Shown one piece after another: positions 51,455 to 59,984 of a stretch of 64,000 bases of DNA. This DNA is from an uncultured Roseburia sp. GTDB lineage: Bacteria > Bacillota > Clostridia > Lachnospirales > Lachnospiraceae. Made by a program: the position numbers and the translations under genes. Where the stretch lies: NCBI GenBank assembly GCA_947644305.1, contig CANRYS010000004.1, forward strand, positions 62,001 to 126,000, in the 5' to 3' direction. The notes under the pieces were generated by a model. The model was not told the DNA's origin. It saw only the letters and a program-made list of their open reading frames with translations, and made no database searches. Every line of letters begins with the position of its first letter. Position 1 is the first letter of the stretch.

Positions 51455-52492
51455 TTACTGTGCGATCTCCAGCATTACCCCATGGGCGATGCCTGGTACA
51501 CTATTTCCCTCGTTAAAACTGACTGTAGAAAGCAACGCTCCCGTCGGCACAAAGAGAACCCGTTTCCATTCGTGCTTTCGCATTTTGTTGAGAATGTAAC
51601 CTGTGAGGGTGATCGCACTACAGCCGCAGCCGCTTCCACCGGCATTGGTATCCTGCTCTTCATTGTAGTAGATCTCCGTACCGCAGTCCATGTGCTGCTT
51701 ACTGATATCATAACCATAGCCCAGCAGCATATCTTTCAGAATACGCTGGCCGATGGTTCCTAGATCCCCAGTGATGATCTTATCATAATAATCCGGCTGG
51801 ATGCCAAAGTCTTTTAGATTATTCAAAATACAGTCACAGGCTGCCGGAGCCATACACGCCCCCATGTTCATACTGTCCTTGATTCCATAGTCTGTGATCA
51901 CCCCTGTTGTCAGTCCGGCGATCTGTACGTAACCCGTCTCTTTACGTTTCCAGTTGCCATCTCCTTTACCCAGCACTACGGCACCGCTTCCAGTCACCGT
52001 CCACGTGGAGGAGTAGGGTCGCTGATTGCCGTAAGCCAGGGGAAAACGGAACTGTTTTTCTGCGCTGGCAAAATGACTGGAAGTAAGCGCCACCACGTAG
52101 TCTGCAAAACCGCCCTCTACCAGCATGGAGCCGATACCCATGGATTCTCCCATGGTGGAGCAGGCGCCATACACTCCAAACATAGGAATATTGAAATTCA
52201 TGATTCCAAATGAGGTAGCGATCAGCTGCCCCAGCAGATCTCCGGCGACGATATAACGGATATCACCGGGTTCCAGACCAGCATTGCGTATCGCGATGTC
52301 CGCCGCGATATGCTGCATCTTGCTCTCGGCTTCCTCCCAGGTGTTGCCGCCAAAAAGCGGATCGGTCTCCACAAAGTCAAAGTATTTTCCAAAGGCTCCA
52401 TTTCCTTCTTTTTCTCCGGCCACTGATGCTGCACCGATGATACAGGGCGGAACCGCAAACTGGACACTTCGTTTACCAACAGTTTTTTCCAT
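51455..52492 (-). CDS. spoVAD: Stage V sporulation protein AD
   Basis: SpoVAD is a thiolase-fold protein that binds dipicolinic acid as part of the SpoVA complex. The 345 residues from the ATG at 52492 (GGAG 9 bases upstream) fit the family's about 338. Segments such as GNTWEEAESKMQ, AGDLLGQLIATSFG, GVYGACSTMGESMG and GGSGCGCSA are characteristic. An ATG 15 bases upstream is an alternative, and much longer versions are unlikely. No spoVAC precedes it; the upstream gene is secDF, with its terminator in between. Expression is expected from a sporulation sigma factor, but no clear site was found. Confidence 0.92.
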   Translation of the reverse strand: MEKTVGKRSVQFAVPPCIIGAASVAGEKEGNGAFGKYFDFVETDPLFGGNTWEEAESKMQHIAADIAIRNAGLEPGDIRYIVAGDLLGQLIATSFGIMNFNIPMFGVYGACSTMGESMGIGSMLVEGGFADYVVALTSSHFASAEKQFRFPLAYGNQRPYSSTWTVTGSGAVVLGKGDGNWKRKETGYVQIAGLTTGVITDYGIKDSMNMGACMAPAACDCILNNLKDFGIQPDYYDKIITGDLGTIGQRILKDMLLGYGYDISKQHMDCGTEIYYNEEQDTNAGGSGCGCSAITLTGYILNKMRKHEWKRVLFVPTGALLSTVSFNEGNSVPGIAHGVMLEIAQ

Positions 52493-52574
52493 ATCTTCAT
52501 TCTCCATTCCGTGCACACTGAATATCATACCGTATACCAGAAGTACGCAGGTATTCTCCTTTACCTTCACATAA

Positions 52575-52616
52575 AAAAGATGCACATACCATTTTCCCAT
52601 AGTATGTGCATCTTTT
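52575..52616 (-). terminator. Terminator of secDF
   Basis: A perfect 15-bp stem (52575-52589 with 52602-52616) is flanked by A and T runs on both sides, 36 bases after the secDF stop. It insulates secDF from spoVAD. Confidence 0.9.
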
Positions 52617-52651
52617 CTATTTTCATCCATCGAAAAAATCAGGATTGTTAT

Positions 52652-54883
52652 TTATTTACTTTTCGCTTTCTTTTTGCTTATTTTGTTCAGGAAGAACCAT
52701 ACGGTACCTGCCAGACATACGGAAGAATAACATCCAGATATGATACCTGCGATCAGTGGAATCGCAAACTGACGAACCGCATCCACACCCATGATCGCCA
52801 GAACCACTACCATGATCAGCGTCGTAATAGAAGTATTGATACTTCTGCTCAATGTCTGAGTGATACTTTCATTTACAATATCTGCAACCTCTGTGCGGCT
52901 TCCCGCTTTCTTCCGGTTCTCACGAACACGGTCGAAGATAACGATGGTCGCATTGATGGAATAACCGACGATGGTAAGCATACATGCGATAAACGTACTT
53001 CCCACAGAGATGAAGGCACTTCCCACTGCGTACACCATCAGCACAACGATCACGTCATGGATCAGAGCCAGTACGGAGCTGGCGCCGAAAGCAAGGTTCT
53101 TGAAACGAATCCAGATATAGATCAACATACAGATCGCCGCAATGATCACCGCGATCACAGCATCCGTCTTCATCTCATTACTTACCGAAGCAGAAATTGT
53201 CTCGATCTCGATATTTTCTTTTGTCACACCATACTTCTCACCGATGGCAGTCACAACGGTCTTCTGCTGATCCTCTGTCAGATCCACCGTACGGATGATC
53301 AGTGTTCTCTCTCCAGCGACATCAGATATCTCCGCATCCGGCACACCGGCTGCTGTCTTGACCGCATCGGTAACTTCGGTCTTGAAATCTGCACTGGCGT
53401 TTCCGCTGCCATCAAAACCTTGAGCATTTTCATCGAAGGTGATGGAAGTAGAAGAACCGCCCATAAAGTCAAGGCTGTAATTCAGAATCTGTCCGGTCTG
53501 CACTTTATTAAAGATCAGGCCTCCGATGCAGAGCAGGAACAAAACTCCTGAAATAACGATATATTTTTTGAAATTTCCAACAAAATTGATTGCTTTTCTC
53601 TCTCTCTGAACACCAAAGAACTTCGGATTATCCAGTCCCAGACTAACCAAACCGTACAGGATCCATCTGGTGACAAAGATTGCGGTGAACATGGAAAGAA
53701 TAATACCAATAGCAAGGGTCTGAGCAAATCCCATTACCGTTCCCGATCCCTTAATGTAAAGTACAACTGCGGCGATCAAGGTCGTTACGTTACCGTCGAT
53801 AATCGCGGAGAGCGCTTTCTCAAAACCGATCTTGATGGCTGACCGAACAGTCTTGCCAGTGGCAAGCTCCTCACGGATACGGGTAAATATAATACAGTTG
53901 GCATCCACCGCCATACCGATAGCAAGGATTACACCGGCGATACCCGGAAGGGTAAGGGTGACATCCAGGGCATTCAGGGCCAGCAGTGTAGCTGCCACAT
54001 AAAGAACCAACGCAAGGGATGCAGCGGCACCTGGCAGACGATACATCACAATCATAAAGACAATGACAAGGATAAATCCGATGAGACCTGCATAGAGACT
54101 GGTCTCCAGTGATGTAAAGCCAAGTTTCGCTCCCACGATGTTGGAACGAATATTTTTCAGTTCCAGTGGAAGGGCACCGATACGAAGAGTGGCTGCCATA
54201 TCCTCTGCGTCTGAAAATTTATCAAAGCTTCCAGAAACAATAGCGACACCGTCTGTGATCGCTGTCTGGATCACTGGTGAAGAAACCTCTTTGCCGTCAT
54301 AGATAATGGAAAGAGCTTCCCCTACATGGTCGCTGGTGACGTTACCAAACTTCTTGGCACCTTTTCCATTAAATGTGATCTTAACCACATTCTCTGCCAC
54401 TCCGGTCTGGCTGTCCTGTTGGGTTGTCGCCTCTGCGGTGGAGATCATAGATCCATCCAGCAGTACTTTTTCTTTGTCATATGTGGCGGTTTTATCCTCA
54501 GCGATCTGACAGTCCGTCTGCAGCACAAATTCCAACGCGCCGGCTTTTCCCAGCTTGTCCAGCACTGCCTGGGGGTCCTCTACGTCCGGTACATCTACCG
54601 TGACGCGGTTGCTTCCCTCCTGGTACACAGATGCCTCTGTACTTTCATTTTCCACACGTTTCTGCATCTTATAAACCGTATCGCTCATCTCCTGAGCCGT
54701 CGGATTCTCTTTGGTCGCCTCATAGGTGACACTGACACCTCCGGCAAGGTCGAGACCTAAACGGATATTTTGGGCACTTCCTCTTTTGCCTGCCCCAATA
54801 CCTGTATACGCTACCACACCCATAGCGGCAGTCACAAGCAATATGAGCAAAATCTGAAAGATCCCTTTCGTCTTACTATTCAT
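52652..54883 (-). CDS. secDF: Fused protein-export protein SecDF
   Basis: SecDF uses proton flow to pull secreted proteins through SecYEG. The 743 residues are a natural SecD-SecF fusion, as in Bacillus. The SecD half (1 to about 440) has GLDLAGGVSVTYE and six membrane segments. The SecF half (about 440-743) has LDFMGGSSTSITF and six more, including YSINATIVIFDRVREN. A large outer domain follows the first segment of each half. AAAAGGAG precedes the ATG. It has its own promoter inside the end of tadA. Confidence 0.95.
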   Translation of the reverse strand: MNSKTKGIFQILLILLVTAAMGVVAYTGIGAGKRGSAQNIRLGLDLAGGVSVTYEATKENPTAQEMSDTVYKMQKRVENESTEASVYQEGSNRVTVDVPDVEDPQAVLDKLGKAGALEFVLQTDCQIAEDKTATYDKEKVLLDGSMISTAEATTQQDSQTGVAENVVKITFNGKGAKKFGNVTSDHVGEALSIIYDGKEVSSPVIQTAITDGVAIVSGSFDKFSDAEDMAATLRIGALPLELKNIRSNIVGAKLGFTSLETSLYAGLIGFILVIVFMIVMYRLPGAAASLALVLYVAATLLALNALDVTLTLPGIAGVILAIGMAVDANCIIFTRIREELATGKTVRSAIKIGFEKALSAIIDGNVTTLIAAVVLYIKGSGTVMGFAQTLAIGIILSMFTAIFVTRWILYGLVSLGLDNPKFFGVQRERKAINFVGNFKKYIVISGVLFLLCIGGLIFNKVQTGQILNYSLDFMGGSSTSITFDENAQGFDGSGNASADFKTEVTDAVKTAAGVPDAEISDVAGERTLIIRTVDLTEDQQKTVVTAIGEKYGVTKENIEIETISASVSNEMKTDAVIAVIIAAICMLIYIWIRFKNLAFGASSVLALIHDVIVVLMVYAVGSAFISVGSTFIACMLTIVGYSINATIVIFDRVRENRKKAGSRTEVADIVNESITQTLSRSINTSITTLIMVVVLAIMGVDAVRQFAIPLIAGIISGCYSSVCLAGTVWFFLNKISKKKAKSK

Positions 54884-54918
54884 TGTGAAAATCTCCTTTT
54901 CTAAAAATGTACCTAAAA

Positions 54919-54947
54919 ATTATAGCACAAACAAGCATTTACTTCAA
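54919..54947 (-). promoter_or_regulatory. Promoter of secDF
   Basis: Read leftwards, TTGAAG (54942-54947), a 17-base spacer ending TGC, and TATAAT (54919-54924). The -35 overlaps the end of tadA. Confidence 0.8.
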
Positions 54948-55418
54948 GTAATCTTTTTCCTTTTTTCGCATTCGAAGTTCTCGAAAAAAGCCGCTCATCA
55001 TCTGGCTGCACTCCTCTTCCAGAATTCCCTGTTCCACCTCCACTCTGTGATTAAATCCCTCCATCTGCAGAAGATTCACCACGGAACCAGCACAACCTGC
55101 TTTTGGATTCATGCTGCCGATGACAACCTTAGGGATACGCGCCTGCACGATCGCCCCGGCGCACATCGGGCACGGCTCCAGCGTCACATACATGGTACAC
55201 CCCTCTAGCCGCCAGTCCCCCAGAACTTTGCTCGCCTTATGTATGGCGCTGAGCTCTGCGTGGGCAAGAGTATTTTTTTTCTCATTGCGCTTATTATAAC
55301 CGCGAGCAATGATCTTCCCCTCCCAGACGATCACGCACCCAATGGGCGTTTCCATTTTTCCATATGCCTTCTTCGCCTGACGGAGCGCCTCCCGCATAAA
55401 GGTTTCATCCGTACTCAT
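54939..55418 (-). CDS. tadA: tRNA-specific adenosine deaminase
   Basis: TadA converts adenosine-34 of tRNA-Arg(ACG) to inosine. The 159 residues contain the zinc and catalytic motifs HAELSAI and PCPMCAGAI, and the family segment GCVIVWEGKIIARGYN. The length is normal. GGAGG lies 6 bases before the ATG at 55418; an earlier in-frame start would add 13 residues. It is transcribed from its own strong promoter, divergent from the Mrp/Mbh-type operon. Confidence 0.94.
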   Translation of the reverse strand: MSTDETFMREALRQAKKAYGKMETPIGCVIVWEGKIIARGYNKRNEKKNTLAHAELSAIHKASKVLGDWRLEGCTMYVTLEPCPMCAGAIVQARIPKVVIGSMNPKAGCAGSVVNLLQMEGFNHRVEVEQGILEEECSQMMSGFFRELRMRKKEKDYLK

Positions 55419-55447
55419 CGCTGTCCTCCATAATAAAATGTAAAAAT

Positions 55448-55476
55448 ATTGTAGCATAAGTATCTGGCAGCGTCAA
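55448..55476 (-). promoter_or_regulatory. Promoter of tadA
   Basis: Read leftwards, TTGACG (55471-55476), a 17-base spacer ending TGC, and TACAAT (55448-55453) make a strong promoter 30 bases before the ATG. Confidence 0.85.
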
Positions 55477-55494
55477 TTTTTCCTTATGTACCGG

Positions 55495-55523
55495 TTGCAA
55501 ACCTCACATGAATCTATTATAAT
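55495..55523 (+). promoter_or_regulatory. Promoter of the Mrp/Mbh-type operon
   Basis: TTGCAA (55495-55500) and TATAAT (55518-55523) are separated by 17 bases. The start of transcription would be about 31 bases before the first ATG at 55561. It is divergent from the tadA promoter, with about 20 bases between the two -35 elements. Confidence 0.85.
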
Positions 55524-55560
55524 AAGCAGAAGAATGAAAGAATGTGAGAGGAACTTAGCA

Positions 55561-56034
55561 ATGTATTTACTTTTCCTATTGTTTTGGATACTTTTGAACG
55601 GAAAACTGAATCTGGAGATTTTTCTTTTCGGCATATGTATCGCGCTGGCAGTCTATCTATTTTGCTGCAGATTTCTCGGCTATTCTCCAAAAAAAGATCT
55701 GATCTTTGCCCGCATATCACTGTATGTCCTGGGATATGCTTTTCTTCTTGTGGCAGAGATCGTCAAGGCGAATATCGGGGTATTAAAAGAGATCTACACC
55801 GAAAAAACTGAGGTGGAACCCTGTGTGGTGGAATTTACATCTCCTTTTGAGTCAGAGGTTTTGAATGTCATACTGGCAGATTCTATTACCTTGACCCCGG
55901 GAACCATCACCGTGGAGCTTTCTGGCAGAAAATTTACCGTACACTGTCTGGACAAGTCTATGTCGGAGGAGCTGGACTGCTCTTCCTTTGTCACATTGTT
56001 ACAGAAAATAGATCACTGCATAAACGCAAGCTGA
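55561..56034 (+). CDS. mrpE: MrpE/MbhA-type antiporter subunit
   Basis: This 157-residue membrane protein has the MnhE domain: two to three N-terminal hydrophobic segments (MYLLFLLFWILLNGKL...), then a soluble C-terminal part with the family motif LADSITLTPGTITVEL. The length matches MrpE (about 158). The ATG at 55561 has GAGAGG 9 bases upstream; longer in-frame starts are less likely. It is the first gene of an operon of at least ten, in the order E-F-G typical of Mbh/Mbx-type and archaeal-like Mrp modules. Confidence 0.9.
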   Translation: MYLLFLLFWILLNGKLNLEIFLFGICIALAVYLFCCRFLGYSPKKDLIFARISLYVLGYAFLLVAEIVKANIGVLKEIYTEKTEVEPCVVEFTSPFESEVLNVILADSITLTPGTITVELSGRKFTVHCLDKSMSEELDCSSFVTLLQKIDHCINAS

Positions 56035-56074
56035 TCATTCATCATAGAACGGAAGACTGACAGAAGGAGAAATC

Positions 56075-56383
56075 ATGTTACAGACTATACAATTGACTTT
56101 TTTTACCGGGGTGCTCATTCTGCTCTCCCTGTGCATCATCGCCTGTCTCATAGCGGCCATCAAGGGACCGTCGCTGGGAGACCGCATGGTGGCGGCAAAT
56201 ATGACCGGAACACTGACTATCATTGCCATTTGCGTCCTCGCCTGGCATCTGAATGAGGGATGGCTGGTGGACGTAGCTCTGATCTATGCCATGCTGAGTT
56301 TTATCGCAGTGGTCGTCCTGACAAAAATCTTTATCGGAAGCTACAAATCCGGTTCAGAAGAGGATGAAGACGATCCCCAATGA
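56075..56383 (+). CDS. mrpF: MrpF/MbhB-type antiporter subunit
   Basis: This 102-residue protein has three membrane segments and the MrpF core GPSLGDRMVAANMTGTL, followed by an acidic C-terminal tail (GSEEDEDDPQ). AAGGAG precedes the ATG by 6-7 bases. It is a small structural subunit of the antiporter module and follows mrpE by 40 bases. Confidence 0.9.
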   Translation: MLQTIQLTFFTGVLILLSLCIIACLIAAIKGPSLGDRMVAANMTGTLTIIAICVLAWHLNEGWLVDVALIYAMLSFIAVVVLTKIFIGSYKSGSEEDEDDPQ

Positions 56384-56462
56384 TGTATCTATAATATTGA
56401 ATAATGAGAAAAAAAGCCGGGAACGCTCTTATGCTGACGGCTTCAGAATATGGAGGAATACT

Positions 56463-56768
56463 ATGGAATGGTTACGATTCGCCATCGCGGCACTGCTTAT
56501 CCTTGGCGGTATTTTTACCGCTATATCGGCGGCGATCGGTGTATTCAAATTTAAGGAATGCCTCACAAGAATGCATGCGGCAGCCATGGGGGACACCCTC
56601 GCCCTGGCACTGGTCCTGATGGGACTTGTCCTTCTCTTTGGCATATCCTTCACCTCTTTGAAACTGGTGCTTGTGATCGTCTTTTTATGGCTGGCAAGCC
56701 CCGTATCCAGTCATCTGATCGCTCAGATGATGTATGAAAGGAAGAAAAGGGAACATGACAATATTTAG
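56463..56768 (+). CDS. mrpG: MrpG/MbhC-type antiporter subunit
   Basis: This 101-residue protein has three hydrophobic segments and the MnhG motif FKFKECLTRMHAAAMGDTL followed by SPVSSHLIAQM. The ATG at 56463 has GGAGG 6 bases upstream. In-frame codons upstream to 56364 overlap mrpF and are not needed. Its end overlaps the next gene by 14 bases. Confidence 0.9.
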   Translation: MEWLRFAIAALLILGGIFTAISAAIGVFKFKECLTRMHAAAMGDTLALALVLMGLVLLFGISFTSLKLVLVIVFLWLASPVSSHLIAQMMYERKKREHDNI

Positions 56769-57057
56769 CCTAATACTCGTTGTATTTCTCATCCTTTGTG
56801 CTGTCGCTGTATGCCTGAATAAAAATCTTCTGACGTCCATCGTGATCTTTATGTCATACAGTGTGATCATGTGCATCCTCTGGATCATTCTGGAATCCCC
56901 GGATCTCGCCGTCACAGAAGCCGCGGTGGGCGCCGGCGTTACCAGTGTGCTCTTTTTTGTAACCCTGAAACGGATCCATGCCATCAACACAGATGAGCGC
57001 GGCGAAAAAGAATCCATAGAGAATACAGATGAACAGAAAGAGGCAGAACGATCATGA
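56755..57057 (+). CDS. DUF4040 subunit (MbhD-like / MrpA C-terminal)
   Basis: This 100-residue protein has three membrane segments and the DUF4040 core SPDLAVTEAAVGAGVTSVLF, followed by a charged tail. This module corresponds to part of the C-terminal half of MrpA, or to stand-alone MbhD in membrane-bound hydrogenases. The start at 56755 has AAAAGGG upstream; ATG 56734 is possible. Its separation from an MrpA N-terminal part fits the Mbh-type organisation. It overlaps the next gene by four bases. Confidence 0.88.
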   Translation: MTIFSLILVVFLILCAVAVCLNKNLLTSIVIFMSYSVIMCILWIILESPDLAVTEAAVGAGVTSVLFFVTLKRIHAINTDERGEKESIENTDEQKEAERS

Positions 57058-58052
57058 GTAAACCGAGAAAAGATTATGAGAAAACATGGTGGCGCAGACT
57101 GGAGCGCTTTGTAGACGGAGAACGCATTGAAGTTCATGAGTATCATGATATTTTTGATGAAAATCCATCTTTTCTAAAAGAAGATATGCAGAAGCTAGAT
57201 CCTGTGACGCCACACAAAAAAAAGAAATCCGAATGGCCGGAACGTCTGGATACGCTGAAAGAGCTGTATAATCGGTATGAAAAATGGCCGGAAACCAAAG
57301 GAATCACCATTTTCAAGCGGATCTACGGCTGCATGGCTGTACTTTTTTGTCTTGCGCTGATCACCGTACTCCTGTTTACGGTATCCAATCTCCCCACCTT
57401 TGGTAGTGCAGATAATCCAGCTTCCAATGAGGTGGTGCAGCGATACATCGAAGAAGGTCTCGCAGAGACCGGCGCCGTCAACATCGTGGCGGGGATGATC
57501 CTGGATTATCGCGCTTTTGACACACTGGGAGAATCCCATGTGCTCTTTATCGCCGCCACCTGCGTGATGATCCTTCTGCGCGCAGACAAGCAGGGTAAGA
57601 AACATACCACGAAAAAGTCAATAGCACCGCAAACTAAACCAGATCCGATTCTGAAAGCGGCGGCGACCCTGCTCACCCCTTTTATCCTGATTTTCGGAAT
57701 TTATATTGTTCTGAACGGACATCTTTCTCCCGGAGGAGGCTTTTCCGGGGGAGCTATCATCGGTGCGGGACTGATCCTGGCGGCAAACGCCTTTGGCTTT
57801 GAGCAGACCGGTAGATTTTTCACGAGGAAAACCTATTCTGTCGTATCCCTGTTTGCCCTGTTGTTTTATTCCGCCGCGAAAAGTTATTCTTTTTACACCG
57901 GCGCCAATCATATCGAAAGCATCATCCCCAAGGGCACTCCCGGCGCCATTTTGAGCAGCGGGCTGATCCTGCCCCTGAACATCTGTGTCGGTATGGTAGT
58001 AGCCTGTACGATGTACGGATTTTACTCTCTGTTTAAAAAGGGGGAATTATAG
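57054..58052 (+). CDS. Fused MbhE-MnhB subunit with hydrophilic N-terminal extension
   Basis: The 332 residues have three parts. Residues 1 to about 88 are a charged, probably cytoplasmic extension (WWRRLERFVDGERIEVHEY...) not found in standard subunits. Residues about 90-180 are MbhE-like, with two membrane segments and ETGAVNIVAGMILDYRAFDTLGE. Residues about 200-332 are a full MnhB/MrpB domain with LTPFILIFGIYIVLNGHLS and GGGFSGGAIIGAG. In Pyrococcus Mbh these last two are separate subunits E and F. The N-terminal extension could be a docking site; that is inference. It starts in an ATGA overlap. Confidence 0.88.
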   Translation: MSKPRKDYEKTWWRRLERFVDGERIEVHEYHDIFDENPSFLKEDMQKLDPVTPHKKKKSEWPERLDTLKELYNRYEKWPETKGITIFKRIYGCMAVLFCLALITVLLFTVSNLPTFGSADNPASNEVVQRYIEEGLAETGAVNIVAGMILDYRAFDTLGESHVLFIAATCVMILLRADKQGKKHTTKKSIAPQTKPDPILKAAATLLTPFILIFGIYIVLNGHLSPGGGFSGGAIIGAGLILAANAFGFEQTGRFFTRKTYSVVSLFALLFYSAAKSYSFYTGANHIESIIPKGTPGAILSSGLILPLNICVGMVVACTMYGFYSLFKKGEL

Positions 58053-58445
58053 ATGAATAACACAATATTTACGAATTATTATGAAGTGGCGGCCGTCATC
58101 CTTTTTGGAATCGGTCTGACTACCCTTCTTCTTCATAAAAATCTAATTAAAAAAATTATGGGATTCAATATTATGGATACAGCGATTTATCTGTTTCTGA
58201 CTTCGAAAGGCTACATCATGAGTCACCTGGCACCGATCCTGGTGGGATCAGATATTCCAAATCCTTCCGGGAATGCCGTTAAAACATATACAAACCCGAT
58301 CCCAAGCGGACTCGTACTGACAGGAATCGTTGTCTCCGTCAGCGTGACAGCGCTGATGCTCGCCATCACCGTCCGCCTTTACAAACGATATGGCACGCTG
58401 GATATCGACCAGATCGCCCTAAGTGCCAAGAGAGAGGAGATTTAG
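58053..58445 (+). CDS. mrpC: MrpC/NuoK-type antiporter subunit
   Basis: This 130-residue protein has three membrane segments and the NuoK/MnhC-like core (FGIGLTTLLLHKNLIKKIMGFNIMDT, then DPIPSGLVLTG-type sequence here NPIPSGLVLTGIVVSVSVTA, residues about 86-105). GGGGGA precedes the ATG. A normal MrpC has about 113 residues; the extra length is a loop around residues 68-85 and a short charged tail. It sits directly before the first D-type subunit. Confidence 0.9.
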   Translation: MNNTIFTNYYEVAAVILFGIGLTTLLLHKNLIKKIMGFNIMDTAIYLFLTSKGYIMSHLAPILVGSDIPNPSGNAVKTYTNPIPSGLVLTGIVVSVSVTALMLAITVRLYKRYGTLDIDQIALSAKREEI

Positions 58446-58446
58446 C

Positions 58447-59937
58447 ATGAGCCTGGTTCAGAACTTTCCTTTTTTTAATATTATCATGTGCCTGGCTGGC
58501 GGTGTCACCTGCTCTGTCCTCAGAGGAAAATACGCAAGGCGTCTTACCATGGGACTTTTGACCGTGATCTTGTGTATGTCTGCCTCCGTTCTCGCCTTTG
58601 TATTCCGGTCCGGTGAAAGCTATACCTTTATGATGGGGCACTTTCCGGCGCCCTGGGGCAACGAGATCCGAGTGGGGATCTTAGAGGCGCTGATGGCTGT
58701 CTTTTTCAGCCTGATTATGATCCTCTCGATCCTCGGAGGGGGCAAGTACATCCTCTCTGATATCATAGAGACCAAACAAAATCTTTTCTATGTGCTGATC
58801 AACCTTATGATGAGCTCCCTGCTGGCGCTCATCTATACCAACGATCTCTTTACCGCCTATGTATTCATAGAGATCAATACCATCGCCGCCGGTGGACTGA
58901 TCCTGATCCGGGATACCGGACATACCCTGGTGGCTGCTACCAAGTACATGATCATGAGCCTGATCGGTTCCGGTCTGATCCTTATCGGACTTTCCATGCT
59001 CTATGGCATCACCGGACATCTTCTCATGTCAAACATACATGAAAGCGTGATTCAGATCAACGCCAACGGACAGTATACCATTCCCCTCACGGTAATCATC
59101 GTATTTATCTGTGTGGGTCTGGCGATCAAGTCCGCGCTGTTTCCCTTTCATTCCTGGCTTCCGGATGCCTACAGTTACGGAACGGCGGCTTCTAGTGCCA
59201 TTCTCTCCAGCCTGGTATCCAAGAGCTACATTTTTTTGCTGATCAAGATATTCTACCGTGTCATCGGTCTGGATATCATCATGCACTACCACGTAGAAAA
59301 TATCCTGTTCATCTTCGCGATCCTCGGCATGATCCTGGGGTCAATCAGCGCCATCCACCAGATGGACATAAGGAGGATGATCGCATTTTCCTCGGTGGCG
59401 CAGATCGGCTATATCTACATGGGCATCGGACTGGACACAGAGGCAGGTATTCTCGCCGCCCTCTTCCACGTCATCTCCCATGCGGCCTCCAAGTCCCTGC
59501 TGTTTATCTCTGCCAGAGGGCTGTCGGAAGTATCAGGAAACAGCAAGCTGTTTCCCGACTTAAAGGGCGCCGGCTATCGGAACATCATCGCCGGTATCGG
59601 TTTCAGTACGGGGGCTCTGTCGATGATCGGCATCCCTCTCTTTGCCGGGTTTACCTCCAAGGTTTATTTTGCCCTGGCCACTCTGGAGTCCTCGCCTTTT
59701 AAGCTCTGGACTGCCATGATCGCCCTGGCCATCAGTACGGTGCTGAATGCCGTGTATTTTTTACACACAGTATTAACCATATATACACCGATTAACAAGA
59801 CAGACCGCATCGGGTTCCGGGCAAAACGGCAGTTTACCCTTGCCATCCTGCTGTTTGTCCTTCTGAACCTGTTTCTGGGAATTGGTTCCAACCTCGTATG
59901 GCAGACGATCCAGTTGGGAACCGACATGTTTATCTAA
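58447..59937 (+). CDS. mrpD: D-type ion-pumping subunit 1 (MrpD/MbhH-like)
   Basis: This 496-residue protein with about 14 membrane segments belongs to the NuoL/M/N-MrpA/D family. The key transmembrane glutamate is in FIEINTIAAGG, and the key lysine in GLAIKSALFPFHSWLPDA, with the second lysine in LVSKSYIF. These residues form the proton path in relatives. The ATG at 58447 has GAGGAG 9 bases upstream. It is the first of four consecutive members of this family and the best match to the ordinary MrpD. Confidence 0.9.
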   Translation: MSLVQNFPFFNIIMCLAGGVTCSVLRGKYARRLTMGLLTVILCMSASVLAFVFRSGESYTFMMGHFPAPWGNEIRVGILEALMAVFFSLIMILSILGGGKYILSDIIETKQNLFYVLINLMMSSLLALIYTNDLFTAYVFIEINTIAAGGLILIRDTGHTLVAATKYMIMSLIGSGLILIGLSMLYGITGHLLMSNIHESVIQINANGQYTIPLTVIIVFICVGLAIKSALFPFHSWLPDAYSYGTAASSAILSSLVSKSYIFLLIKIFYRVIGLDIIMHYHVENILFIFAILGMILGSISAIHQMDIRRMIAFSSVAQIGYIYMGIGLDTEAGILAALFHVISHAASKSLLFISARGLSEVSGNSKLFPDLKGAGYRNIIAGIGFSTGALSMIGIPLFAGFTSKVYFALATLESSPFKLWTAMIALAISTVLNAVYFLHTVLTIYTPINKTDRIGFRAKRQFTLAILLFVLLNLFLGIGSNLVWQTIQLGTDMFI

Positions 59938-59984
59938 TAAAAGCTCCGCGAAAAACGAACTTTACTATAAAAAAGGAGGCTGTT

